From NCBI RefSeq assembly GCF_009857845.1, contig NZ_WWEQ01000002.1:41970-105969 (forward strand): a stretch of 64,000 nucleotides of DNA, in the 5' to 3' direction. This document shows, piece by piece, positions 1 through 8,105 of this stretch. The position numbers were made by a program, and so were the translations under genes. Each line of letters opens with the position of its first letter. Position 1 is the stretch's first letter. The notes beneath the pieces were generated by a model. That model did no database searches. It was given only the letters and a program-made list of their open reading frames with translations, and was not told where the DNA came from. Source of the DNA: Brevibacterium rongguiense (GTDB lineage: Bacteria > Actinomycetota > Actinomycetes > Actinomycetales > Brevibacteriaceae).

Positions 1-69
1 AGGTCCTCGAGGAGGGCTGAGGCACCCGCGCAGCCACCGGCGCCGGGTCGCAGCAGCACCCGGAGCGCG

Positions 70-1863
70 TCAGCGCACCACCTCGCGACGACTGCCGTCC
101 ACGCGCCGCGTCCAGCCCTTCGCGTCGAGGTGCTCGAGCAGGGGAATCGCCACGCGTCGGGTGGTCTCCAGGGCCTGGCGCGCCTGGCTGGCGGTGAATG
201 GCTGGCCGAGCCGGCTGAGCACCCGCATCGCCTGCGCCGGCGCAGGCGGCAGCAGGACGACCCCATCGGGCAGGCGGAGGATGCGCCCCACCCGCGCGGC
301 GGCGGCGAGCTCGCGCGGGCCCAGCCCCCAGGCTGCGAGGTCCTCGGCCTCCGGGGCGCGGAACGGCTGCGCGGCCAGGTGCCGCTCCAACCGGGCCAGA
401 CCCGCCTCGGCGGCCCCCAGTCCCGCCGCGCGCCCGGGGTCCACGATGCGCCCGCCCGCCTGCGCGAGGCCCGCCGCGCGCAGCACCGGATTCAACAGGT
501 CGGCGGCAGGCAGGCCGAGCGCGCTGACCGCGGCGCCGGCGGGCAGCCCGGCGGACAGCGGATCATCGCGGTGCTCGCGCGCTGCCCGCTCGCGCACATC
601 CGCGGCCCAGGCCTCGAAGCGCTCCTGGCTCACCAGCCACGCGCCCTCGCGCCGCAGCCCGTGGGGCAGGGGCGAGGGCACGGTGATTCCGGCGCGGGCC
701 AGGGCTGCCCCCTCCATCGCCCCGCGCCGGGCGACCTCCACCAGCGCGCTGCCGCCCCACGGGTAGGCGGCGACCTCGCGGGCCCGCCGCGTGCCGGCCC
801 CGCGCCGGTTCAGCGCTGGCGGATCGATGTCGAGGATCTCCGCACCGCCGAACACCATGTGCTCGCCGCTGCCGCGCAGCACGATCCGGTCGCCCACCTG
901 CAGCGGCAGCGGGTGGGCGAAGGCGAGCCGGGCGTGCTCGGAGTCGAAGGGGCGCACGTGCACCGCCGCCGAGGCGGTGCCGACGTGCGCGGTCAGCTCG
1001 CGCGGGGCGCTGCCCAGATCCTCGCCGGTGCGCCGGCGCACATCGACCACCTCGACGAGGGGCCAGGCACCGGGCGTGAGCAGCGCGTCGCCGCGCGAGA
1101 GCGCCCCCGCGGTGATCCCGCGCATGTTGACCGCGGCGCGGACCACCGGCTCGAGGCGCTGGGCGGGGCGGTCCTCGCTCTGCAGCCCGCGGACCTCCGC
1201 TGTGAGGAGGTCGCCGGCCGCGGCGATCTCGAGGCGCTCGCCCACGGCGAGCGAACCCGCGGCAAGCGTGCCCGTGACCACCGTCCCGGCGCCGGAGATG
1301 GGGAAGGAGCGGTCGATCCACAGCCGCAGGCGGGCCCGCGGATCCGGCTGCGGGGCGCGGGCCAGCACGGTGTCGAGCGCGGCCGTGAAGTCGGCGAGTC
1401 CGGCGCCCGTGGGCGCGGCCACGGCGACGGCGGGCGCCGCGGCCAGTCCCGTGCCCGCGAGGTGGGCGCGGACCTCGGCCTCGACCTCCTCCACCCGGTC
1501 CGGGGCGCGGTCGGCGCGGGTGAGGGCGATGATGCCGTGCTCGATGCCGAGGGCGGCCAGGGCATCGCGGTGGTCCGTCGACTGCGCCCGCCACCCCTCG
1601 TCCACGGCCACGACGAAGCAGACGACCGGGGCGGGGCCCAGCCCGGCCAGCATGTTGCCGAGGAAGCGCTCGTGGCCGGGCACGTCGACGAAGGCGACCT
1701 CGCGGCCGGAGGGCAGCTGCGTCCACGCGAACCCCAGGTCGATCGTCAGGCCCCGCCGCCGCTCCTCCTCCCACCGGTCCGTCTCGAGCCCGGTCAGCGC
1801 CTTGACCAGCGTGGACTTGCCGTGGTCGACGTGGCCGGCGGTGGCGACGACGAACCGGCTCAT
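70..1863 (-). CDS. selB: Selenocysteine-specific elongation factor SelB
   Basis: A 597-residue GTPase that brings Sec-tRNA to SECIS-marked UGA codons. The N-terminal P-loop is visible at about residues 8-16 (AGHVDHGKST). It is followed by the G2/G3 part (DVPGHERF), EF-Tu-like beta-barrel domains in the middle, and a C-terminal winged-helix part ending near LEHLDAKGWTRRVDG, which in this family binds the SECIS RNA. The frame stays open far upstream, but the ATG at 1861-1863 gives the normal SelB N terminus and overlaps the selA stop by 4 nt (ATGA), so the two are translationally coupled. It is the third gene of a selC-selA-selB unit and its likely client is the Sec-containing fdhA at 9328-12858. 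Confidence 0.96.
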   Translation of the reverse strand: MSRFVVATAGHVDHGKSTLVKALTGLETDRWEEERRRGLTIDLGFAWTQLPSGREVAFVDVPGHERFLGNMLAGLGPAPVVCFVVAVDEGWRAQSTDHRDALAALGIEHGIIALTRADRAPDRVEEVEAEVRAHLAGTGLAAAPAVAVAAPTGAGLADFTAALDTVLARAPQPDPRARLRLWIDRSFPISGAGTVVTGTLAAGSLAVGERLEIAAAGDLLTAEVRGLQSEDRPAQRLEPVVRAAVNMRGITAGALSRGDALLTPGAWPLVEVVDVRRRTGEDLGSAPRELTAHVGTASAAVHVRPFDSEHARLAFAHPLPLQVGDRIVLRGSGEHMVFGGAEILDIDPPALNRRGAGTRRAREVAAYPWGGSALVEVARRGAMEGAALARAGITVPSPLPHGLRREGAWLVSQERFEAWAADVRERAAREHRDDPLSAGLPAGAAVSALGLPAADLLNPVLRAAGLAQAGGRIVDPGRAAGLGAAEAGLARLERHLAAQPFRAPEAEDLAAWGLGPRELAAAARVGRILRLPDGVVLLPPAPAQAMRVLSRLGQPFTASQARQALETTRRVAIPLLEHLDAKGWTRRVDGSRREVVR

Positions 1864-3230
1864 GGCGCTCCGGTCGCCGTCAGCGCCACCGCGACCGCGG
1901 TGAGGAGGGCAGGCTGCGTTTCGTCGGGCACGCAGCGCAGGTCGATGAGACAGGTCCCGTCGTGGACGCGCGGCAGCACCGCGGGCTCGCCGGTGCGCAG
2001 GGCCCGCGCCGCCGCCTCCGGCAGGCGCAGCGCCCAGCCCGGCAGCGGGACCTCGGCCCCGCCCCCGCCGCCCGTGCGGCCGTCGTGCGGGACGACGGCG
2101 AGCGCCGCGGAATCCGGTCCCGGTCCCTGCCGGGGATGCGGCTGCGCGGACAGGCGGGCGCGCAGGTCCTCGGCGAAGGCCTCCGTGCGCGCCCGCAGCG
2201 CCTCGGGGTCCGTGTGCAGTGCCCGGGCGACGGGCGCCTCGGGCCCGTTCAGCGTGGCCTCGAGGGCGGCGAGCGCCAGCTTGTCGGCGCGCACGGCCCG
2301 GGCCAGGGGGTGGCGCGAGAGCCGGGCGATGAGGTCGGCGCGGCCCAGCAGGAGGCCGGCCTGGGGGCCGCCGAGCAGCTTGTCGCCGCTGGCGATGACG
2401 AGGTCCGCCCCTGAGCGCAGCGCGGAATCGAGGTCCGGTTCCGCGGGCAGGGCCGGGTCGGCGCTGAGCAGGCCGCTGCCCAGGTCCGCGATCAGCGGCA
2501 CCGCCCGCGCGCCGGCCAGCCGGGCGAGTTCGGGCAGTGTGGCCTCCGCCGTGAACCCGGAGACGCGGAAGTTGCTCGGGTGGACCTTGAGGATGCACCC
2601 GGTGGCCTCGCCCATGGCCGCGGCGTAGTCCTCGCACCGGGTGCGGTTCGTGGTGCCCACCTCGCGCAGCCGGGCGCCGGTGGACTCGATGAGATCGGAG
2701 AGCCGGAAGCCCGCCCCGATCTCGACGAACTCGCCGCGGCTGATGAGCACCTCGCGTCCCGCGGCGAACGCGGTGGTCGCAAGCACCAGGGCTGCGGCGC
2801 CGTTGTTGACGATGAGTGCGTCCTCGGCAGCGGGGCATGCGGCCAGGAGGGCCGCCCGGGCGGCCGCGCCCCGCCGGGAGCGCTGCCCGGAGCCCATGTC
2901 GAGCTCGACGTCGACGTAGCCGGCGGCATCGGCCAGCGCCGTGCGGGCGGCGGGGGAGAGGGGAGCACGGCCCAGGTTCGTGTGGATGATGACGCCGGTG
3001 GCGTTGATGACCGGCCGCAGCGAGGAGGTGCGCCGCCCCTCGACCGCGGTGATGACGGCGGCCTCGACGTCCTCCGGGGCGAGCTCGCCGGCCCGGGCGC
3101 GCTCCTGCACGCCCCGCACGATCGTGCGCACCACGCCGTCGCTGAGGGCCTGGGCGGCCGCCGCGACCCGGGGGAGCCGGAGCAGGGCGTCGGTGCGCGG
3201 GATGCGGCGGCGGGGGTCGTGCTCGTCCAT
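1860..3230 (-). CDS. selA: L-seryl-tRNA(Sec) selenium transferase SelA
   Basis: A 456-residue PLP enzyme that converts Ser-tRNA(Sec) to Sec-tRNA(Sec) using selenophosphate. The PLP-lysine motif SGDKLLGGPQAG is clear, and the N terminus (residues about 9-25, RIPRTDALLRLPRV) matches the family. The frame is open further upstream through the tRNA-Sec gene, but the ATG at 3228-3230 follows a purine-rich GGAAGGTGGGAG and gives the usual length. It begins 62 nt downstream of the tRNA-Sec 3' end and overlaps selB by 4 nt, so all three are probably one transcript. Confidence 0.96.
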   Translation of the reverse strand: MDEHDPRRRIPRTDALLRLPRVAAAAQALSDGVVRTIVRGVQERARAGELAPEDVEAAVITAVEGRRTSSLRPVINATGVIIHTNLGRAPLSPAARTALADAAGYVDVELDMGSGQRSRRGAAARAALLAACPAAEDALIVNNGAAALVLATTAFAAGREVLISRGEFVEIGAGFRLSDLIESTGARLREVGTTNRTRCEDYAAAMGEATGCILKVHPSNFRVSGFTAEATLPELARLAGARAVPLIADLGSGLLSADPALPAEPDLDSALRSGADLVIASGDKLLGGPQAGLLLGRADLIARLSRHPLARAVRADKLALAALEATLNGPEAPVARALHTDPEALRARTEAFAEDLRARLSAQPHPRQGPGPDSAALAVVPHDGRTGGGGGAEVPLPGWALRLPEAAARALRTGEPAVLPRVHDGTCLIDLRCVPDETQPALLTAVAVALTATGAP

Positions 3231-3292
3231 GCGCTCCCACCTTCCTGGCCGCCGGCTCTGTGCGCGGCGGGGCTGCGCCGCGGCCGCGCCCG

Positions 3293-3387
3293 TGGCGGAG
3301 GCGGACGGGAATCGAACCCGCCAGGCCGAGATGCTCGGCCTCACCGGTTTTGAAGACCGGGGAGCCCACCAGGACTCAGACGCCTCC
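3293..3387 (-). tRNA. selC: tRNA-Sec (anticodon TCA)
   Basis: A 95-nt tRNA with encoded CCA. The acceptor is GGAGGCG paired with CGCCTCC plus discriminator G. The anticodon stem is CCGGT/ACCGG with loop CTTCAAA; the anticodon TCA is complementary to plus-strand positions 3351-3353. A long 8-bp variable arm (AGGCCGAG/CTCGGCCT) and a T loop TTCGATT are present. The long variable arm, TCA anticodon, 95-nt length and position directly before selA identify it as selC rather than a suppressor or tRNA-Ser. Confidence 0.97.
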
Positions 3388-3394
3388 GCCGGTC

Positions 3395-3400
3395 AGGCTA
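3395..3400 (-). promoter_or_regulatory. Probable -10 box of selC-selA-selB
   Basis: On the minus strand TAGCCT ends 7 nt before the first base of tRNA-Sec (3387). That places a start site at or next to the mature 5' end. No good -35 was seen. Confidence 0.4.
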
Positions 3401-3485
3401 CCAGCGCTGGGCCGTCGGCCGCCGCGGCCCCGCGCGCGCCTCACCCTGGTCCAGCGCATCTCATCGCGCTCAGTGCATTTCACCG

Positions 3486-3499
3486 CGCCCGAGGTGCGG
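3486..3499 (-). repeat. Interspersed intergenic 14-mer, copy 1
   Basis: Minus-strand CCGCACCTCGGGCG, between tRNA-Sec and selD. A degenerate second copy with related CCGAGGTGCG/CCGAGGCGCG steps follows at about 3519-3541. See the finding on this repeat. Confidence 0.6.
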
Positions 3500-3601
3500 C
3501 ACCGTTCGCCCGAAGCGCACCCGAGGTGCGCCCGAGGCGCGCGGGCTGGCCAGAGGGGTCTGGCGGCGAGTGCGCCCTGGGCGGGGCAGGGGGGCCGCTC
3601 C

Positions 3602-3607
3602 TAGACT
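3602..3607 (+). promoter_or_regulatory. -10 box for a probably leaderless selD mRNA
   Basis: TAGACT lies exactly 6 nt before the selD ATG at 3614. That puts the expected transcription start on the start codon, as in actinobacterial leaderless genes. No Shine-Dalgarno sequence precedes this ATG, which fits. Confidence 0.5.
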
Positions 3608-3613
3608 GGCGCC

Positions 3614-4693
3614 ATGAGCGATGCGACGGTGCCGGCAGACAGCGCAGCAGGCAGTGCGGCGACGGGAGCGGGCCCCGGTGACCGCAGCGCGGGGCCGAAC
3701 TCCGCGCGGCGGGACTCCCCGGTGCGCCTGACGACCATGGCCCACGGCGGGGGCTGTGCGTGCAAGATCCCGCCGGGCGAGCTCGAGGATGCCGTCGCGG
3801 GGCTCACCGGCCAGCGCTGGGACAGTGTCCTCGTGGGCCTCGACGACGGTGACGACGCCGCGGCCGTCCGGGTGCGCGGGGACCTTGCGGTGCTGTCCAC
3901 GGCGGACTTCTTCACCCCCGTCGTCGACGACCCCTACGACTGGGGCCGGATCGCCGCCGCGAACGCGCTCTCCGACATCTACGCGATGGGCGGCAGCCCG
4001 ATCGTGGCGATCAACCTCGTGGGCTGGCCGCGCGACCTGCTGCCCATGGACATGCTCACCGAGGTGCTGCGCGGCGGCCTCGCGGTGGGCGAGGAGGCCG
4101 GCTGCCCGGTGATCGGCGGCCACTCCGTGGACGACCCGGAGCCCAAGTACGGCATGGCCGTCACGGGCACGGCGGATCCCGCCCGCCTGCTGCGCAACGA
4201 CGCCGCCCGCGCGGACCTGCCCCTGACGCTGACGAAGCCGATCGGCGTGGGACTGCTCAACAACCGCCACAAGACCACCGGCGAGGTCTTCGAGGCGGCC
4301 ATCGCCACGATGACCATGCTCAACCGGGACGCCGCGGCGGCGGCGCTGGCCGCCGGGGTGCAGGCCGCCACGGACGTCACCGGCTTCGGGCTGCTGGGCC
4401 ACCTGCACAAGATGTGCCGCGCGTCCGGGGTGGGCGCGGTGCTCGACAGCGCCGCCGTGCCCCTGGTCGACGGCGCCGGCGAGGCGCTGCGGGACGGATT
4501 CGTCTCCGGTGGCACACGGCGCAACCTCGACTGGGTGCGCCCGCACGTGCGCGCGGGCGAGGGCATCGGCGAGGCGGAGCTCCTGCTGCTCGCCGACGCC
4601 CAGACCTCCGGCGGGCTCCTCGTGGCCGGCGAAGTGCCGGGCTACCCGGTGATCGGCGAGCTCGTCGAGGGCGCCGGCATCGAGGTGCGCTGA
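3614..4693 (+). CDS. selD: Selenide, water dikinase (selenophosphate synthetase) SelD
   Basis: A 359-residue enzyme that makes selenophosphate from selenide and ATP, the Se donor for SelA. The Gly-rich loop GGGCACK around residues 45-51 corresponds to the family's catalytic Cys/Sec...Lys site; here the position is Cys, so SelD is not itself a selenoprotein. The following Asp-rich segments (DDGDDAA, DDPYDWG) bind Mg-ATP in this family. There are about 38 extra N-terminal residues. A later ATG at 3737 would cut them but lies very close to the active site; the leaderless -10 spacing favours 3614. It is divergent from selC-selA-selB and overlaps a small membrane-protein gene by one base. Confidence 0.95.
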   Translation: MSDATVPADSAAGSAATGAGPGDRSAGPNSARRDSPVRLTTMAHGGGCACKIPPGELEDAVAGLTGQRWDSVLVGLDDGDDAAAVRVRGDLAVLSTADFFTPVVDDPYDWGRIAAANALSDIYAMGGSPIVAINLVGWPRDLLPMDMLTEVLRGGLAVGEEAGCPVIGGHSVDDPEPKYGMAVTGTADPARLLRNDAARADLPLTLTKPIGVGLLNNRHKTTGEVFEAAIATMTMLNRDAAAAALAAGVQAATDVTGFGLLGHLHKMCRASGVGAVLDSAAVPLVDGAGEALRDGFVSGGTRRNLDWVRPHVRAGEGIGEAELLLLADAQTSGGLLVAGEVPGYPVIGELVEGAGIEVR

Positions 4694-4893
4694 TGCGCCG
4701 GGTGCTGCACTGGCCCGCCCCCGTGTTCTCAGGGATAGCCGCCGCCAGCCTGGTGCTCTTCTTCGTGGTGGGTGGCATGCGGGCCACCGGGCGCATCGGC
4801 GACGGCCTTGCCGTGCCCTGCTTCTTCGTGACGATCCTCGCCTGCTGCGCCGCGACCACGCTGGCCGCGGTCGCCTGGCTGCGACGGCGATAG
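4693..4893 (+). CDS. Small two-TM membrane protein coupled to selD
   Basis: A 66-residue protein beginning in a TGATG overlap with the selD stop, so translation is probably coupled. Two hydrophobic segments (about residues 11-28 and 38-62, the second with a CC pair) are separated by a short RATGRIG turn, and it ends in RRR. I do not recognise a family. The tight coupling to selD makes a link to selenium metabolism possible, but nothing in the sequence proves it. It might equally be an unrelated envelope protein using read-through expression. Confidence 0.6.
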   Translation: MRRVLHWPAPVFSGIAAASLVLFFVVGGMRATGRIGDGLAVPCFFVTILACCAATTLAAVAWLRRR

Positions 4894-5018
4894 CGGCGCC
4901 CGGCGGCGCTGACCCGGCCCGCGCCTCGGCGGGGGTGCGCGGGGCTTATCCTGAGCACGACCGGCGGACACGCGCCTCCCGCCCCGCCGGAGCCATCCGC
5001 ACACGCCGAGGAGCCCGC

Positions 5019-5513
5019 ATGCCCTGGACCGCCACGCCGGACGACGACCGCCGCTTCATGGACCTCGCCATCGAGCAGGCGCGCACGAGCTGGGACGAGG
5101 GCGGGGTGCCGATCGGCGCCGTGCTCGTCCACGAGGGCCGGGTGCTCGCCGCCGGCCACAATCAGCGGTTCCAGCAGGACAGCGCGATCCTCCACGGCGA
5201 GACGGACACGATCGAGAAGGCCGGCCGCCTGCCGGCCGCGGTCTACCGCGAGAGCGTCCTCTACACGACGCTCTCGCCGTGCATCATGTGCGCCGGAACG
5301 GCCCTGCTCTACGAGATCCCGCGGATCGTCGTGGGCGAGAACCGCAGCTTCGAGATGTCCGAGGCCCTCCTGGCCGAGCGCGGCGTGCAGGTCGACGTGC
5401 TCGACGACCCCGCGTGCATCGCGCTCATGGAGCGCATGCTCGCCGAGCGCCCCGCGCTGTGGAGCGAGGACATCGGCGTTGACGAGGGCGCGAGCACCAA
5501 GGGCGCGCGCTGA
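5019..5513 (+). CDS. Fungal Fcy1-type cytosine deaminase
   Basis: A 164-residue zinc-dependent CDA-fold deaminase. The zinc site is H59-x-E61 (HGET) with C88 and C91 (SPCIMC). The C terminus, with ERPALWSEDIG near residues 143-153, matches the yeast cytosine deaminase signature better than TadA or guanine deaminase. The start is the ATG at 5019 after GAGGAG; upstream in-frame codons have no ribosome site. The next gene overlaps by one base (TGATG) and is a cytosine permease, which supports cytosine (or a related base) as substrate. A second, unrelated CodA-like amidohydrolase lies at 18295. Confidence 0.88.
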   Translation: MPWTATPDDDRRFMDLAIEQARTSWDEGGVPIGAVLVHEGRVLAAGHNQRFQQDSAILHGETDTIEKAGRLPAAVYRESVLYTTLSPCIMCAGTALLYEIPRIVVGENRSFEMSEALLAERGVQVDVLDDPACIALMERMLAERPALWSEDIGVDEGASTKGAR

Positions 5514-6883
5514 TGGGCGCGCCCGAACCTCGGCGCCCGGCACAGGGCGACGGCGCCGTCGACACCGGAGCGGCCCCCGCGGCAGCAGGCGCAGCGCCGG
5601 CGGAAGAACGGGCGGCCGAGCCCGTCGATCGCGACTACCCCCTGACCCCGGTTCCGCGCTCGGCCCGGCGCTCGGCGTTCTCGATCACTGTGGTCCTCGT
5701 GGGCTTCACGATCTTCGCGCCCACCCTCATGGCCGGCGCATCCGTGGGGGCGGCGTTCCGCTTCTCCGAGTTCCTGGGTGTGCTCGTCGTGGGCTCGCTC
5801 GTGCTCGGCACGTACGTGGCCGCCGTCGGCTTCCTCGGCGCTCGCACCGGTCTGACCACCGTGGTCATGGCCCGCTACAGCTTCGGCACGGTGGGCTCCA
5901 AACTGGCCTCGCTGCTGCTGGGCGGCACCCAGGTGGGCTGGTACGGCGTGGCCGTCGGCACGATCGGGCAGATGACGGGGCTCGCATTCGGCTGGACCGG
6001 CTGGTGGGGTCCGGCGCTCATCATGATCGTCGTCTCCGCGCTCATGATGCTCACGGCCCTGTTCGGCTACGAGGGCATGTACTGGGTCTCCCTCGTCTCC
6101 ACGCCGCTCATCCTCATCCTCGCCTTCTGGCTGACGTTCAAGGGTTTCGCCGAGGTGGGCGGCCTGTCCGGCATGCTCGCCATCGAGCCCTCGAGCTCGA
6201 TGACATGGGCCGCGGCGGTCACGGCGATCGTCGGCACCTTCGCCTCGGCCGGTACGCAGGCGGCCAACTGGACGCGCTTCGCCCGCAGCGGGCGCAACGC
6301 CGTCGTGGCGTGCGGGATCGGCTTCATCGTGGGCAACGGCCTCATGGTCTTCTTCGGGGCCGTCGCGGCGCTGGCATTCGGCGAGGGCGACTTCACCACG
6401 CTCCTCATCAGCATGGGGATGATCGGCTGGGGCCTGTTCTTCCTCTTCGGCAACCTGTGGAAGTCCAACGCGGACGCCGCGTACGCGTTCGGCGTGGCCG
6501 GCGCGGAGATCACCGGCGATCGCCGCAAGGGCCCCTACATCATCGGCGGGGTGATCATCGGCACGATCCTGGCGCTCACCGGCATCGAGGGCCACATCAC
6601 GGGCTACCTGAGCCTGCTGGGCGTCTTCATCCCGCCGCTGGGCGGAGTGCTCATCGGCGACTGGCTGGCCCGGTGGCGCCGCGGCCAGCCGCCCGTCGAA
6701 TCGCTGACGGAGCGGATCCGCTGGCAGGGCCTCGTGCCCTACGCGCTCGGCTCCCTTGCCGCGTGGGTGTCGAACACGTTCGCGCTGGGCATCGCGCCGC
6801 TCAACGGCATCGTGGTCGCGCTCGTGCTCGCGTGGGCGCTCAGCCGCTTCACGGCGCCGAGGCGCGAGCAGGCTGCCGCCTGA
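5513..6883 (+). CDS. codB: NCS1-family cytosine permease
   Basis: A 456-residue integral membrane transporter of the NCS1/CodB family with about 12 hydrophobic segments after a roughly 45-residue polar N terminus. A CodB-like segment runs from about residue 140 (WYGVAVGTIGQMTGLAFGWT). The ATG overlaps the stop of the cytosine deaminase gene (TGATG), giving an import-plus-deamination pair that would feed uracil to pyrimidine salvage. It converges with the formate dehydrogenase operon. Confidence 0.9.
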   Translation: MGAPEPRRPAQGDGAVDTGAAPAAAGAAPAEERAAEPVDRDYPLTPVPRSARRSAFSITVVLVGFTIFAPTLMAGASVGAAFRFSEFLGVLVVGSLVLGTYVAAVGFLGARTGLTTVVMARYSFGTVGSKLASLLLGGTQVGWYGVAVGTIGQMTGLAFGWTGWWGPALIMIVVSALMMLTALFGYEGMYWVSLVSTPLILILAFWLTFKGFAEVGGLSGMLAIEPSSSMTWAAAVTAIVGTFASAGTQAANWTRFARSGRNAVVACGIGFIVGNGLMVFFGAVAALAFGEGDFTTLLISMGMIGWGLFFLFGNLWKSNADAAYAFGVAGAEITGDRRKGPYIIGGVIIGTILALTGIEGHITGYLSLLGVFIPPLGGVLIGDWLARWRRGQPPVESLTERIRWQGLVPYALGSLAAWVSNTFALGIAPLNGIVVALVLAWALSRFTAPRREQAAA

Positions 6884-6884
6884 G

Positions 6885-6898
6885 CCGCACCTCGGGCG
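6885..6898 (+). repeat. Interspersed intergenic 14-mer, copy 2
   Basis: Plus-strand CCGCACCTCGGGCG, starting one base after the codB stop codon, in the gap between convergent codB and the nrfD-like gene. Confidence 0.6.
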
Positions 6899-6983
6899 GG
6901 GTGGGCGCGGACGTCCTTCGTCGGCGCTGGCCGCCGAGCGAGGCCGCTGAGCGCTGCCCCGCGCGTGGCGTGCCGACCGGCGC

Positions 6984-8105
6984 CTACGCCCCCGTCGTGA
7001 TGGAGTCGTCGGTGACGCCGCGGGCGCGGCGCTCGGCCAGGCGCGCCTTCTGCGGCTCGACGACGTACTTGGGATCCTTCGTCGATTCGATCCCGGCCTC
7101 GAGGAACCCGAAGCGGGTGAGCGCCGAGGCGGCCATGAGGCTCAGCCCGCTCGCCGCGGCAACGATCCGGTTGCCGCCGCCCACCACGGCGCCGATCCCG
7201 CCGGCGATGGCCAGCCGCTCGGCCCATTCGAGCTTGGCCCCCGAGGGGCCCTCCTCGAGCGGCTCGGCCTCGACCGGGTGCATGTTCTCCTTGAGCGCGC
7301 GCATCGCGACGACGTCGCCGGTCACGCCCAGCGCGGCGAGGATGCGCGCGGGCATCGTCTCCGCTACCGGTGTCGTCACCATGGCCGAGCCGGCCGCTGC
7401 CAGGCTGGCCGAGGACACGAAGACGAACGGCAGCTCATTGCGCGCGGCGTTCCACGTGGGCGTGGCCGTGTCGGCCAGCAGCACGGCGGTGTAGGCGGCC
7501 AGCGGCGTGGCGAAGAGGGCGGCCTCGAACCCGGCCGGCGCCTCGGCGAACCGCAGCAGCCGGCGCAGGGGACCCAGCGGCAGCCGCTCCCCCAGCAGCC
7601 GGTCGATCTCGTTGACGGCGGTGACACCGGCCCCCGCCGAATAGCCGGAGAGGATCCACGAGCCCAGGCTCATGGGCGAGGTGACCTTGAGCGTGCGCAT
7701 CATGTTGAGGAACCGCTCGGGCCGGCCCAGATCCGCCACGAGCGCCGCCGCGCCCACGCCGATCGCACCCAGCGCGGTCAGGCGCGTGTTGCGCCGCAGC
7801 GTGGCCCGCCCGGTGAGCTGGGCGCCCAGCGCCAGCAGCCCGCAGCCGCCGGCCATGCCCCCCAGGAACAGGTAGAGGGCGATGGGGGAGCCCCAGGGGG
7901 CGTGCTTGACGATGGGGCGGCCGTAGTACGAGGTGAACTCGACGTCCTCGACCATCGGCATCTCACGCGAGCCGTCGCCGCCGCCCCGCCGCCCGGCGAA
8001 CATGCCCCCGCGCTTGCCGCGGCCTCCGGGACCGCCGCCGCGGCCGCCGCGGCGCTTCTTCTTGCCGGTGTCCGGCGGGCGGTAGCTGTCGTACTCCGAC
8101 GTCAT
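6984..8105 (-). CDS. NrfD/PsrC-type membrane subunit of formate dehydrogenase
   Basis: A 373-residue quinone-reactive membrane anchor. The first 45 residues are Gly/Arg/Lys-rich and cytoplasmic-looking. The membrane part starts around HAPWGSPIALYLFLGGMAGG (about residues 68-87), the usual NrfD opening, and contains about eight hydrophobic helices. It would pass electrons from the FdhB iron-sulfur subunit to the quinone pool. Its ATG overlaps the fdhB stop by 4 nt. It is the last gene of the operon. Confidence 0.88.
   Translation of the reverse strand: MTSEYDSYRPPDTGKKKRRGGRGGGPGGRGKRGGMFAGRRGGGDGSREMPMVEDVEFTSYYGRPIVKHAPWGSPIALYLFLGGMAGGCGLLALGAQLTGRATLRRNTRLTALGAIGVGAAALVADLGRPERFLNMMRTLKVTSPMSLGSWILSGYSAGAGVTAVNEIDRLLGERLPLGPLRRLLRFAEAPAGFEAALFATPLAAYTAVLLADTATPTWNAARNELPFVFVSSASLAAAGSAMVTTPVAETMPARILAALGVTGDVVAMRALKENMHPVEAEPLEEGPSGAKLEWAERLAIAGGIGAVVGGGNRIVAAASGLSLMAASALTRFGFLEAGIESTKDPKYVVEPQKARLAERRARGVTDDSITTGA

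Noticed and set aside
1..20. Possible last codons (VLEEG, stop at 18-20) of a plus-strand gene entering from the left
   Set aside because: Six codons are too few to support a gene, although convergent placement with selB would be sensible.
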